64,000 nt of DNA from the NCBI RefSeq assembly GCF_020882245.1, contig NC_083598.1, positions 48,645,858 through 48,709,857 of the forward strand, given 5' to 3'. Shown here piece by piece: positions 1 through 9,429 of this stretch; the first letter of the stretch is position 1; every line of letters begins with the position of its first letter. A program made the translations under genes and the position numbers. The notes under the pieces are model-generated. The model was not told the DNA's origin, did not search any database, and saw nothing but the letters and a program-made list of their open reading frames with translations. Source of the stretch: Rhopalosiphum padi (taxonomy: Eukaryota; Arthropoda; Insecta; Hemiptera; Aphididae).

Positions 1-1
1 C

Positions 2-118
2 CAAAACAATCGTTTGGCAGAAGTCCGCGAAACTGCCATACAACAGACGGGTCATATCTACAGAAACCATCCCCGTCCCGCCGTAGTCGCCTTTTATTCC
101 CAGGCCGCAGGTACTTAA
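2..118 (+). other. possible end of a terminal exon (uncertain)
   Basis: The first 118 bases are much richer in G+C than the DNA that follows. Frame 2 stays open for 38 codons and ends in TAA at 116-118, with the composition of normal coding sequence. A second frame is also partly open, ending in TAG near 86. It could be the last exon of a gene to the left or a transposon fragment. I do not recognise the product. Confidence 0.25.
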
Positions 119-840
119 ATGAATAACTTCAAAAGAGTACACTTGAATAATATGATGTAAATACTGTTATTATACACATAAATTTAATAGATATTTCTAT
201 TAAGCAATAATATTTTAAATATATATATATATATTGTAATACCTAGTATTTCCTGTGCACACAGTTGTACCTACACCGCAGTTCATTGCTCAAATACTTA
301 TTACTCTCTAGTACCTACCTAGTCTAGTCATTTACAGATGTCGGGAACTGAATAATAGATCTGATACTTAATTCTATACAGAGTACTTATACCTAAAACA
401 TCTTTTTATTCTTTGAATAACAAAGTTGAAATGCAAATGAAAACATGTAATACTGAACAAATTTATTAGTAATTATAAATTATATTTAAATACAATTATC
501 AAGTCTCGTGTAAGTTATATGCATAGAGATAGACTGCAGCGGTCTACGTAAAATTGGTTATCAATGAGTATTTTTTTTTGTTCTGTCTTTCGTGTTATTC
601 ACAGCAGGCCACTATGGCCAATTTGAGTCCAAAAAAAGGCACCGTGGATAAAAAAAAGTTTGGGAACCACTGGCCTAGATAAATATTTCAAATTGATTTA
701 CATCATGTATACCTCTGGTATCATTTTTAATTTTCTATAACTTTTTTAACACGAAATTTAAATATATTAGCTATATATACATTTTATATTTATATATTAA
801 TTATTAAATAAATAAATATAAAATTATTATACTATTAATT
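119..840. other. AT-rich spacer with a transposon-like fragment
   Basis: No gene is seen. Bases about 540-680 include the phrase GTTTGGGAACCACTGG, which resembles the ends of hAT-type interspersed repeats, but no matching second end was found. The rest is AT-rich with TA-dinucleotide runs near 220. Confidence 0.4.
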
Positions 841-843
841 TGT

Positions 844-1440
844 TACAATAAATACACGTTAAAATAATGAAGAAAATATAAAATAACTGTATTTTTAACA
901 AACATAATAATTATTAAAATATATAAAAAATATTGTTACAATAATATAAAAACATTCAAATAATAATGAAAAAAATACGAAAAACTGCATTTTTAACAAC
1001 AATAATAATTATTAAAATATATAAAAAATATTGTTACAATAGTATAAAAACATTCAAATAATAATGAAAAAAATACGAAAAACTGCATTTTTAACAACAA
1101 TAATAATTAATAAAATATATAAACAATTATTGTCACAATAATATAAAAACATTCAAATAATAATGAAAAAAGTACGAAAAACTGCATTTTTAAAAAACAA
1201 ACATAATAGTTAATAAAATATATAAGAAATTGATACAATATAATACACGTTAAAGTAATAACGGAGAAAAAAATGAAAAAACTGAATTTTTAAAAAGAAT
1301 AATAATTAATAAAATATATAATCAATTGTTCCAAAATAATATACACGGTAAAATAATTACGAAGAAAAAACGAAGAAACGGTATTTTTAACGAAAAAGCA
1401 TAATAATTAAGAAATATAATATAAACAATGTTTACAATTG
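844..1440. repeat. minisatellite, about 98-100 bp unit, about 6 copies
   Basis: The landmark ACTGCAT/ACTGTAT followed by TTTTTAA recurs at 886, 984, 1082, 1181, 1281 and 1378, giving spacings of 98, 98, 99, 100 and 97 bp. Copies at the left are most alike; the right-hand ones have drifted. The array ends directly at a 12-bp inverted repeat (1436-1470) and the broken 3' end of retroelement B. Confidence 0.85.
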
Positions 1441-1470
1441 GAGTAACGACAACTGTCAGTTACTCCAATT
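1436..1470. repeat. perfect 12-bp inverted repeat, 11-bp loop
   Basis: AATTGGAGTAAC at 1436-1447 is followed by an 11-base loop and its exact reverse complement at 1459-1470. It lies between the minisatellite and the truncated end of element B, so it may mark the breakpoint that removed the element's 3' part. Confidence 0.8.
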
Positions 1471-1607
1471 AAAGTTTATTTTGTAGGAGGTGGCTATAGA
1501 GTATTGATCCAGCAGCATTTGTCTTGCGGCTGTTCCAGAGAGGATGTTTGGAGTTTAGGTCACCAGCAATAATGAAATTATCTGCACTATTGATGAGAAG
1601 GTCGAGG

Positions 1608-1949
1608 TCAGATGTAAGTAAGGGTGACGACGGGGGTTTGTAAACCCTTAAAAATTTTTATTAATATAGATGTAGATTGAAGTTTTGTATTTGTGTCGAT
1701 TTGTTGATGGACTATTTTACGATGAACTAAGATAGCTGTGCCTCCATGGGCTGGAGAACCACGGATTTGCGGAAGGTCATTCCTGTATGTGATATAATTT
1801 GGGATCTTGATGCTTAGATTTGATTTGAGATGAGTTTCATTAAGTAGTATAATATCAGGTTTGTTAGTGTAAGTGAATGCACCGAGTTCATTAATTCTAT
1901 TTGTAATGCCGTTAGCGTTCCAATGTACAATTTTTAAGCTAGAAATCAT
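1608..1949 (-). pseudogene. element B ORF2 fragment (endonuclease N-terminus)
   Basis: The protein begins MISSLKIVHWNANG and matches the start of element C ORF2 almost residue for residue through the APE-type endonuclease motif LNETHL. A roughly 25-bp deletion near 1650 relative to C shifts the frame, and sequence similarity ends at 1478, so no complete endonuclease and no reverse transcriptase remain. ORF1 and ORF2 overlap by ATGA at 1946-1949, as in C. Confidence 0.85.
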
Positions 1950-2861
1950 TGTTGGTTTGCGAATAGGGTAATAAAGGATTTTATAGTGGATATTAACATG
2001 GATTTGGGATCATCCGATGTGGACAGAACTGAAAGGAGATCAGTTAAAAGTTCTATTACCTGCTCGCTGTTTAGAGTCTTCTTGGACTTAGTTGCAGAGG
2101 CGTAGTCCACTTTTGTGGTATCGGCACTTTGGGATTGAATAGGTTGATCTGTAGGGTGTGAGGGGTTTGGTTGTGGATTTTTGGCTAGCTTTGCATTAGC
2201 GGCTTGGGCGAGATATGAACAACCGCGGTAATTTGTGGTAAAACCACAATTGCAACATTTTGGGTCTTGTTCGATAGTTTTGGGACATTGGCTAGCTTTG
2301 TGTTCGCCTGAGCATTTAACACATCGTCCATCGTTCATCCGGAAGTTTTGAAGTCACGAATTGGATGTTCTGTTCTAATAAAATTTTCTGGATTAGTCTG
2401 TAGTGGCTAATTTCTCGGGTTTTAATAATAATTTAGCCGTCGGAAGTTGCTTGAGCGGAGACAACTTCAGGTGAGAGTTCGCCGAATATGATTGGAGCAG
2501 CTCTGCGCCAATCAGACGATTTATTCACAATTATGGGGGGGATACGGAAAGCAGGTTTTACGCCAGAACTCGGAGAGTTATCGGCATTTTCTTTGGACGG
2601 ACTGGCTGGATGGGTTGAGTTTGTGGTTCGATTAGAAAGCGACGATGCGGATGTACTGTCAGAAAAATATGACTCACCTGATAAGGACTCTTCATCTAGA
2701 ACAGGAGAGGCAGTTGCTGAACGCTGGCGTCCTTTTTTGACGGTTGGTTCAATAGATGGCGGAGAATTGCAGAACCTTTTGGTTTGCTTATTGCGATCAA
2801 CCCTAGCAGGGGATGTGCTTGCTCTTTTGGTTTTGGAGCGACCACCTCTGTGGCCTCCCAT
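1946..2861 (-). pseudogene. element B ORF1 (gag-like), broken
   Basis: The start is the ATG at 2859-2861 (MGGHRGGRSKTKR), as in C; longer upstream reading is promoter sequence. The N-terminal part stops at a TAA (2433-2435) where C has TCA. About 300 bp with the RRM-like region and first zinc knuckle are then missing near 2330. Reading resumes in 1946-2338 with the CVKC...C knuckle, a His-less third knuckle CCNCGFTTNYRGC and the same C-terminus as C. It cannot make a working nucleic-acid-binding protein. Confidence 0.85.
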
Positions 2862-2943
2862 GGCTGGTGAAAGTAGATAGCGAAAATTTCCGACTGTGAC
2901 TGGTTGCGTTATGGACGTGCGTACAAAACAGTTGCACACGTAA

Positions 2944-3127
2944 TGATGGTTACTAGTACGAAACACACTAGTATTTATACACAAAACGGATTCGTATCTG
3001 TCGTCCCCATTGGTCGATGGCGTTGTTGATAATCGGTAAGTGGGAGAAATCAAATTGAGCATTTCGATTGGCCGCGCGTGCTCCGTGAAACGTATAAATA
3101 CTTTCACATTTGTTACCCGGTGCATCA
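2944..3127. promoter_or_regulatory. H3/H4 bidirectional promoter captured on both sides by retroelements
   Basis: This matches the intact H4-H3 intergenic promoter at 24944-25126 in inverted orientation. H4 side: TATAAATA at 3093-3100 with initiator GCATCA ending at 3127. H3 side: complement TATAAATA at 2972-2979 with initiator CCATCA at 2944-2949. CCAAT-type boxes (ATTGG) lie between. Neither side leads directly into a histone gene: B starts at the H3 initiator and A at the H4 initiator. Confidence 0.9.
3114..3127 (+). repeat. 5' target-site duplication of element A
   Basis: TACCCGGTGCATCA is repeated exactly at 7325-7338. In the right copy it runs on into GTTAACG, the normal H4 leader seen at 24936-24944 (complement). 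The last three bases, TCA, are the H4 initiator core. Confidence 0.93.
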
Positions 3128-3283
3128 TCAGTTCCGTTTCGTCGTTCGTTCGTATCGCACGTCCGCCGCACCGCACACACTCGTATTGTCACACACCGCA
3201 AAACCAGTGCCGCCCGTCAGGCGTACCACGTGCTCCACTCATCACGTGTAGTCCTACGCGCTATCTGTCTGTATCGCGCGAAT

Positions 3284-4549
3284 ATGGGAAATAAGAAGAA
3301 ACGCAACAAGACTCCACCGCTGAATTGCGCTAAAAAAGTTCGCCCCGATCCCAAATCACCACTACCTCAAGTTAATTCCATGGATCAATGTTTCGAACCA
3401 CTGTCTCCCAATCATACGGACAACGAATCATTATCAGGCGAATCCTTTATATCTTCAGACCCAAGTTCCGACTCACAATTTGACGACTTCACCGCAGAAC
3501 CAACACCAGGTAACAATTCATTTAACGCTAAATCAATCGCATCTCAGCTATCACAACCACAACATTCAAAACCTAAAACGGATGAGTCATCTACTTCCTT
3601 CCAACCACAAAAAAGCAACCCAAAAATCCCACCAATAATTCTCAAAGGTTCAGCATGGAGAAAAGTGGCGGGCAAACTTATGACTACTATTCCAGAAAAT
3701 TCATTGGAAGCAAAGTCCTTTGGTCCTGAGTCTATTAAACTCCAGTGCTTTGACATTGAACTTTTCCGAATAGTTCAAAAATATCTAACAACATCGAATA
3801 CCGAATATCATACTTACAGTATCTCTGACGAAAGAACTCTAAAAATAGTTATCAAAGGTCTCCTTAGGGAAATCTCAGACACTGAAGTTTTAGATGAACT
3901 AACCAATCTAGGTTACACAGTAACCAATGTAAGACAGTTTGGTAAACAAGACTAAAAACTTCCCATTCATATGGTTGTTTTAAAAAACACACCAGAAAAT
4001 AAGGGAATATTCAACCTCAGATCACTGTTCTACATGACAGTAAAAATAGAAAGATATAAGTCAAATACACCAGCTCAATGTTACAACTGCCAACAATTTG
4101 GCCATTCAAGCTTACACTGCGGCGCTTCTCCGAGGTGCGTTAAATGCGCTGGCAATCACAAAGCAAAAGACTGCACCAAACCTCTAGATGTGAAACCAAA
4201 ATGCACAAATTGTAATGGAGATCACACAGCAAACTACAAGAAATGCCCAGCCATCACACAAGAGTCAGAAAAAAGACGTTCACTCAAGCCAAAAATAATT
4301 AACCAACTCACTCACGATAAAATCCGACCTCAAATTCAAACTAGCGCGACAGATTCATCACATCAAACCATCTCTTCCCCAAACACTAGCTATGCTGAAC
4401 GTACAAAACCAAAAGTCAATAAATCAATTTCCGAACAACTTCAAAACTTAGTTGTAAACATCTCCTCTGAGAACAGTGATGTGAAAACAATCATAAACAC
4501 CATAGTGGCACTGCTCCCACTGCTACTCAATATACTTAACCAAATATGA
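3284..4549 (+). pseudogene. element A ORF1, gag-like zinc-knuckle protein with one internal stop
   Basis: The ATG at 3284 (MGNKKKRNK) is chosen because it aligns with MGGHRGG of C and D; the frame is open upstream but that is leader. TAA at 3953-3955 (codon 224) interrupts the frame, which otherwise continues unchanged to 4549 (421 codons in all). Order: basic N-terminus, Ser/acidic stretch, KIPPIIL motif (PRE_C2HC-like), RRM-like region, then three knuckles CYNCQQFGHSSLHC, CVKCAGNHKAKDC and CTNCNGDHTANYKKC. All three keep Cys and His. It probably bound element RNA in a ribonucleoprotein particle. Its TGA overlaps the ORF2 ATG as ATGA. Confidence 0.88.
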
Positions 4550-7215
4550 ATTATACCAGAATAATGTTTTGGAACTGTCAAGGCATAAATCAGAAACGCC
4601 TTGAACTTCTAAATTTAGTCCAAGAAAAGAAAATTGATATAATCCTATTAAATGAAACTCACTTATCATCCAATAAACAATTCAAACTTCCTAACTTTAT
4701 TACATACTCAACCAACAAACCCCTGGTCAACGGTCGCCCACCAGCGGGCGGAACAGCTGTTTTGATAAACCGAAAAATCAGCCACGTACAAATTCAAATC
4801 AATACTAATTCGATCACTAATACAGCAATTCAACTAAAACTAGGCCAACACGAAATTCGGCTAGTTTCTGTCTATAAAAGTCCGGGTACTCCACTTCAAA
4901 CTAAAGATATTGAAAATCTTCTTGACACCCAACAGAATGTGATAATAGCAGGGGACCTAAACGCAAAACACAGAGCATGGAACAGCCGAATAAATAATCA
5001 CGCAGGAATATCTCTAACCAAATACCTCAACTCCAGAATCGACATAACAGTAGCCGCTCCTACTACGCCAACAAGATATCCTACGGACATCAGACACTAT
5101 CCTGACGTACTCGATATAGCAATAATGAAAATGGGAAAAATAAATTATGTACTAGAAAACCTCACACACGAACTATCTTCCGACCATACCCCTTTACTTC
5201 TAGATATTTCCTTAAACATAGCTCATACCTATCCACCTAAACCTCAATACGCAACAAATTGGGAAACATTCGCGGAAGAAATGGGAAATCTATCATTTAC
5301 CTTCCCAAAAATCAATAAAACAAGTCAGATTGATGGACTGATTACTCAACTGTCGTCATGCATTTCAGATAAACTGGAAAAATGCTCAGCTTTATTCTCA
5401 GCTCAAGATAGGAAAAATGATCTGCCACAATTTATTCAAAATCACATTAGGAAAAAACGGACATTAAGAGCGGCCTGGCAAAGGTCCAGAGACCCAACTA
5501 TAAAAAAGGTCTTGAACAAGCAAACTACACTAGTCAGAGATCTGCTGCAATCACATAGGGAAAATGAATGGACAACATTTCTAGGATCAATAGAAAACAA
5601 CGCTCAAGGATGGTCAAAGCTTTACAAATTGAATAGAAGACTTCTTCGAAAAATGCCTCCAGTGCATCCGCTTCAAGATGGCGATAACAACCTTCAATTT
5701 GACCCTGAATCCAAAGCCAACCTTTTTGCAATAACAATGGAAGAACAGTTTAAAACTCTAGATAGTCACTCCTGGGTCGACGAAGTAGTTCGAGAATCCT
5801 TAAAACAGCACGATGAGGCAATATACAAAAAATCAATATTTTTCTCTCCTGGAGAAGTACTTGAAACAATACGAAGACTTCCAAATAAAAGTTCTCCGGG
5901 ACTTGACAATATTTCCAACTGCGCATTAAAACATGGTGGGAAAAAACTCGCATACCATCTTTGCCAAATATTCAATGCCTGCGTCAGGTACGAATACTTT
6001 CCCAAGGCGTGGAAAGAAGCAGCAATCATAATGTTACCAAAACCGGGTAAAGACCCCAAAGAGCCGTCAAATCATAGACCGATCTCTCTTCTAAATACAA
6101 TGGGCAAAACACTAGAAAAACTTCTTTTAACAAGATTAAAAATATATATCATGCCTAAAATCCGTCCAGAACAACACGGCTTCAGAGCAGAACACAGCAC
6201 GACCACGCAACTGATAAATATATTAGATATAGTAACCAACAAACTCAATATTAGGCAAAAAACAGTGGCTACCTTCCTGGACATACAGAAAGCCTTTGAT
6301 AAAGTCTGGCATGAAGGCTTATTATTCAAGTTACTAGCCATGGACGTGCCACATCAACTTATCAACATCATTAGATCGTTCCTCCAAGACAGAACATTCA
6401 AAGTAAAAATAGGTGACACACTTTCAGCCTCAAGAAAAATAAGTGCAGGCGTCCCTCAGGGATCATGTCTTTCTCCGCATCTATTTTCTATCTACATTAA
6501 TGACATGCCACTAGATAAAGAAGCCAACATTGCTCTCTTTGCGGATGATACAGTATTCTACGCCACCGGCGCAACGATCAATGCAGCAATAAAAAGAGTA
6601 CAAAGACAAATTGACCTTGCTATTCCTTGGTTCAAACAATGGAAAATAACATTAAATCCATCCAAAACAAAAGCAATCATGTTCAGTAAAAAACCATTCT
6701 ACCAAGCCAAAACACTACATTTTGGAAATACTCAGATAAAATGGTCAATTAAAGTTAAATATCTGGGAGTAACTATCGACTCTAAACTAAATTTTGTCAA
6801 CCACATTAAAACCACGCTACATAAAGCATCTGGGGTAAAATTCTCACTATTTCCTCTCATTAATAAGTTTAGTCCGCTTCCTCTCAAAACAAAACTATAC
6901 ATATATAATATGTATATAAGACCAATAATTATGTATGCCTCTTCAGTGTGGTCATCAAATTTATCCAATTCAAGTTGGCAGAAACTTGAAACATTCCAAT
7001 CTAAAGTTTTAAGATTGATAACGGGAAGCGACTGGTACGTGTCAAATCACACGATAAGATCGTCACTGAACATGCTATCAATCAAGGACACTGTAAACAA
7101 AGAGAAAAATGCAACAGCTCATAAGATACAAAATTCAAATTACGATCATATATCATTCATATTCAATAGAAAAAGCCACAAAGAATTATTCAAAAAAAGA
7201 CCACTTAGTATATAA
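4546..7215 (+). CDS. element A ORF2: APE endonuclease-reverse transcriptase
   Basis: An 889-residue open frame. The N-terminal part (about 1-225) has the APE-type endonuclease signatures FWNCQGI, LNETHL, AGDLNAKH and SSDHTPLL with catalytic Glu, Asp and His present. The reverse transcriptase core follows: KPGKDPKEPSNHRPISLLN, FLDIQKAFDKVWHEGL, GVPQGSCLSPHLFSIYIND and the catalytic FADDT (residues 665-669). The C-terminal part has no RNase H motif. It would nick the target and copy the element RNA there. The frame shows no break, but ORF1 has a stop, so this copy would need help. It is clearly diverged from the C and D proteins. Confidence 0.93.
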   Translation: MNYTRIMFWNCQGINQKRLELLNLVQEKKIDIILLNETHLSSNKQFKLPNFITYSTNKPLVNGRPPAGGTAVLINRKISHVQIQINTNSITNTAIQLKLGQHEIRLVSVYKSPGTPLQTKDIENLLDTQQNVIIAGDLNAKHRAWNSRINNHAGISLTKYLNSRIDITVAAPTTPTRYPTDIRHYPDVLDIAIMKMGKINYVLENLTHELSSDHTPLLLDISLNIAHTYPPKPQYATNWETFAEEMGNLSFTFPKINKTSQIDGLITQLSSCISDKLEKCSALFSAQDRKNDLPQFIQNHIRKKRTLRAAWQRSRDPTIKKVLNKQTTLVRDLLQSHRENEWTTFLGSIENNAQGWSKLYKLNRRLLRKMPPVHPLQDGDNNLQFDPESKANLFAITMEEQFKTLDSHSWVDEVVRESLKQHDEAIYKKSIFFSPGEVLETIRRLPNKSSPGLDNISNCALKHGGKKLAYHLCQIFNACVRYEYFPKAWKEAAIIMLPKPGKDPKEPSNHRPISLLNTMGKTLEKLLLTRLKIYIMPKIRPEQHGFRAEHSTTTQLINILDIVTNKLNIRQKTVATFLDIQKAFDKVWHEGLLFKLLAMDVPHQLINIIRSFLQDRTFKVKIGDTLSASRKISAGVPQGSCLSPHLFSIYINDMPLDKEANIALFADDTVFYATGATINAAIKRVQRQIDLAIPWFKQWKITLNPSKTKAIMFSKKPFYQAKTLHFGNTQIKWSIKVKYLGVTIDSKLNFVNHIKTTLHKASGVKFSLFPLINKFSPLPLKTKLYIYNMYIRPIIMYASSVWSSNLSNSSWQKLETFQSKVLRLITGSDWYVSNHTIRSSLNMLSIKDTVNKEKNATAHKIQNSNYDHISFIFNRKSHKELFKKRPLSI

Positions 7216-7324
7216 ACACAAGCACTAAAAATCAATAAACATTTCATAAGCACAACGTAAATCTCTCTGGCAGAAGCAAAAGCTTGAAACAGAGTAAAAG
7301 AATACAAAGCAAAGCAAAGCAAAG

Positions 7325-7338
7325 TACCCGGTGCATCA
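7325..7338 (+). repeat. 3' target-site duplication of element A
   Basis: Second copy of TACCCGGTGCATCA, continuing into the undisturbed H4 leader. It restores the initiator TCAGTT next to the H4 gene, but no good TATA box lies about 30 bp upstream; that position is the element's AAAGC tail. Confidence 0.93.
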
Positions 7339-7385
7339 GTTAACGTTCCGTGTTCAAAGCAGCAGCTCTTCAAGTAATCAACTAG

Positions 7386-7715
<330 letters not shown>

Positions 7716-7753
7716 TACTCATGCACACACACATACAATACATCTGATAAAAA

Positions 7754-7769
7754 GGCCCTTTTCAGGGCC
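7754..7769 (+). terminator. histone 3' stem-loop (H4)
   Basis: GGCCCTTTTCAGGGCC: 6-bp stem, TTTC loop, followed by ACCA; 38 bp after the stop. This is the standard processing signal bound by SLBP. Confidence 0.95.
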
Positions 7770-8776
7770 ACCAATTTCAACTGCTAATCTTATTTTCGTT
7801 CTATATGACATCCGATTGTTACCAACCTATATGAAATGTTTTTGCTACAACTCTCGAACAGAAAATCATTTATGGTAAGTAAACACACGGATATAGTCTA
7901 CTGTGTAGTCACTCTTTTTCAACTCTGAAAATAGTGTAATTTAACGATTGTATTTTTGTAGTGTATCACGAATATACTCGTTAGGGTTGCTAACAAGTTT
8001 TATTTTTTCATGATACACGAATGTTTCTCATTTATTTTTTTCTAACTAATATAAATAAAAAGTTAAGATAACTATACAAATAGTTTTAATAGTGTTACAT
8101 AATATTTGTGATTATGATTTCAGTAATTTTGTTAATTTTTATAAAAGATTTACATTACGTTTTAGTCATCGTTTTATCCATCTCTACAAATAGGACTAAA
8201 ACAATTTGTAACCGTCAATTACCAAAAGCATTTTATTCTTCTCACTCGTCATTTGCTCCACACTGAACGGATAAAGTATGACTGACCAGCAAATAATCAT
8301 ATTATTATATTGTACTTATTGTTGTTATTTAATCCAAATGTATAATATCGGATCTTAACCCGTCGTTGGTGTAGTTAAATTTTGACATCGTTAGTGTCGT
8401 GTTAGCGTTTCGCTCACCTAATATAATACACGTGTGAGCATACAGGGTACTGACAAATGTCAATACTAGACTGCTATAGTAAACAATAAAATAACAAGAT
8501 AATAAACTGAAAATAAAAACAGTATAATTATAAAATAAGGCGATCAGTGACGGGCGAGTACAACGTTAATACCGATATAAAAATTTAACTATTCCGTACC
8601 AAATTAAGAAAATTGTATTTATTAGTTATAACTCAAACCATCCGTGTGCGGTTAAAAAATAGAACCGTTATGAACACCGATGATTGTACGATATGCTTTT
8701 AAATGTATTATGAAGGGTGGTGAGTAAATTACCGTTTAGGTGGTGTGCTATTTAACCGAATAATTACTGAATTGAT
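7770..8776. other. spacer between convergent H4 and H2A
   Basis: About 1 kb of AT-rich DNA between two histone stem-loops that face each other. No open frame of interest, repeat or transposon end was recognised. Confidence 0.6.
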
Positions 8777-8792
8777 GGCCCTGAAAAGGGCC
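8777..8792 (-). terminator. histone 3' stem-loop (H2A)
   Basis: Minus-strand GGCCCTTTTCAGGGCC, 40 bp after the H2A stop. Confidence 0.95.
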
Positions 8793-8832
8793 TTTTTATT
8801 AAGGGATGGTTTTTGAGTGGTAAACAAACAAA

Positions 8833-9210
8833 TTAGACTTTCTTCTCGGTCTTTTTCGGTAAAAGAACGGCTTGGATATTGGGCAACACACCGCCTTGAG
8901 CGATTGTGACCCCGGACAACAATTTGTTCAATTCTTCGTCGTTCCTAATTGCCAATTGCAAATGTCTGGGAATGATACGAGATTTTTTGTTGTCACGGGC
9001 AGCGTTACCGGCCAATTCCAATACTTCAGCTGCCAAATACTCCATGACGGCGGCCAGGTATACCGGTGCTCCGGCTCCGACACGCTCGGCGTAGTTTCCT
9101 TTTCTCAACAGACGATGGATACGACCGACTGGGAACTGGAGTCCAGCACGGGACGACCTGGTCTTGGATTTACCTCCCTTCGATTTGCCTGCTTTGCCTC
9201 TTCCGCTCAT
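8833..9210 (-). CDS. H2A: histone H2A
   Basis: 125 residues, MSGRGKAGKSKGGKSKTRSSRAGLQFPVG... with acidic-patch residues and the AGNAARDNKK core; canonical intronless H2A. Its own promoter is missing. Upstream, after a leader like that of H2A 21215 (shared ATTCGAAT), the sequence runs into the (AAGT)n tail of element C instead of a TATA box. A partner H2B on its upstream side, as in the other two H2A/H2B pairs, is also missing. It appears to have been cut off by the rearrangement carried by element C. Confidence 0.98.
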   Translation of the reverse strand: MSGRGKAGKSKGGKSKTRSSRAGLQFPVGRIHRLLRKGNYAERVGAGAPVYLAAVMEYLAAEVLELAGNAARDNKKSRIIPRHLQLAIRNDEELNKLLSGVTIAQGGVLPNIQAVLLPKKTEKKV

Positions 9211-9372
9211 GGTTGTATATTCGTGAGACGACTGCTACAACGATTACAATGTATATTCGAATGTTGAATGGTACAATTTTTTACTTACTTACTTACTTGG
9301 TAGCACGGCTTTCGCCTATATACTATTCCAGGCTATTGCCTTTGCTAGTAGCTGTAGTAGAGATGGATTTGC

Positions 9373-9374
<2 letters not shown>

Positions 9375-9403
<29 letters not shown>
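9375..9403 (-). repeat. 29-base poly(A) run inside the 3' UTR of element C
   Basis: T29 on the plus strand, A29 in the element sense, just after an ATAATAAA phrase. It lies about 90 bp before the AAGT tail that forms the real end. This could be an older poly(A) end followed by the tail of a second element copy. Confidence 0.8.
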
Positions 9404-9405
<2 letters not shown>

Positions 9406-9429
9406 TATAATTTTAATTTAACTGGTTGC

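Larger units (their letters stand above)
1478..2943 (-). mobile_element. non-LTR retrotransposon B (truncated copy of the C family) at an H3 start site
   Basis: Read on the minus strand, this is a near-identical relative of element C (C positions about 11597-13387). It starts right after the H3 initiator CCATCA (complement of 2944-2949), in sense with the missing H3 gene, about 35 bp from the H3 TATA box at 2972-2979. It lacks its 3' part: similarity stops at 1478 in the endonuclease region, which is unusual because these elements normally lose their 5' end. Other damage is a stop codon in ORF1, a roughly 300-bp deletion near 2327-2335 and a roughly 25-bp deletion near 1650. The H3 coding region expected to the left is absent. 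Confidence 0.85.
3128..7324 (+). mobile_element. non-LTR retrotransposon A inserted at the H4 transcription start
   Basis: A 4197-bp element lies between two copies of a 14-bp target-site duplication (3114-3127, 7325-7338). It has a short leader, ORF1 (gag-like with CCHC knuckles) and ORF2 (APE endonuclease + reverse transcriptase, no RNase H seen). The short 3' UTR carries AATAAA at 7234-7239 and a tandem AAAGC tail at 7304-7324. The organisation is that of the Jockey group. It lies in the H4 sense direction, 34 bp after the TATA box, and itself begins TCAGTT, which re-creates an initiator. One stop codon interrupts ORF1; ORF2 is open. H4(+) 7404 follows. Confidence 0.92.

Noticed and set aside
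844..1440. Tandem array as CRISPR
   Set aside because: Units are continuous 98-100 bp AT-rich repeats without spacers, in a eukaryotic genome.
2488..2880. Open frame on the plus strand over element B
   Set aside because: It is the opposite strand of element B ORF1, which has clear homologues in C, A and D.
2433..3176. 247-residue minus frame as one protein
   Set aside because: Its first part is H3/H4 promoter sequence; the real ORF1 start is at 2861, aligned with C.
9281..9300. AAGT tandem run as a simple microsatellite
   Set aside because: It sits exactly where a non-LTR tail is expected, after 3' hairpins and before the H2A initiator.
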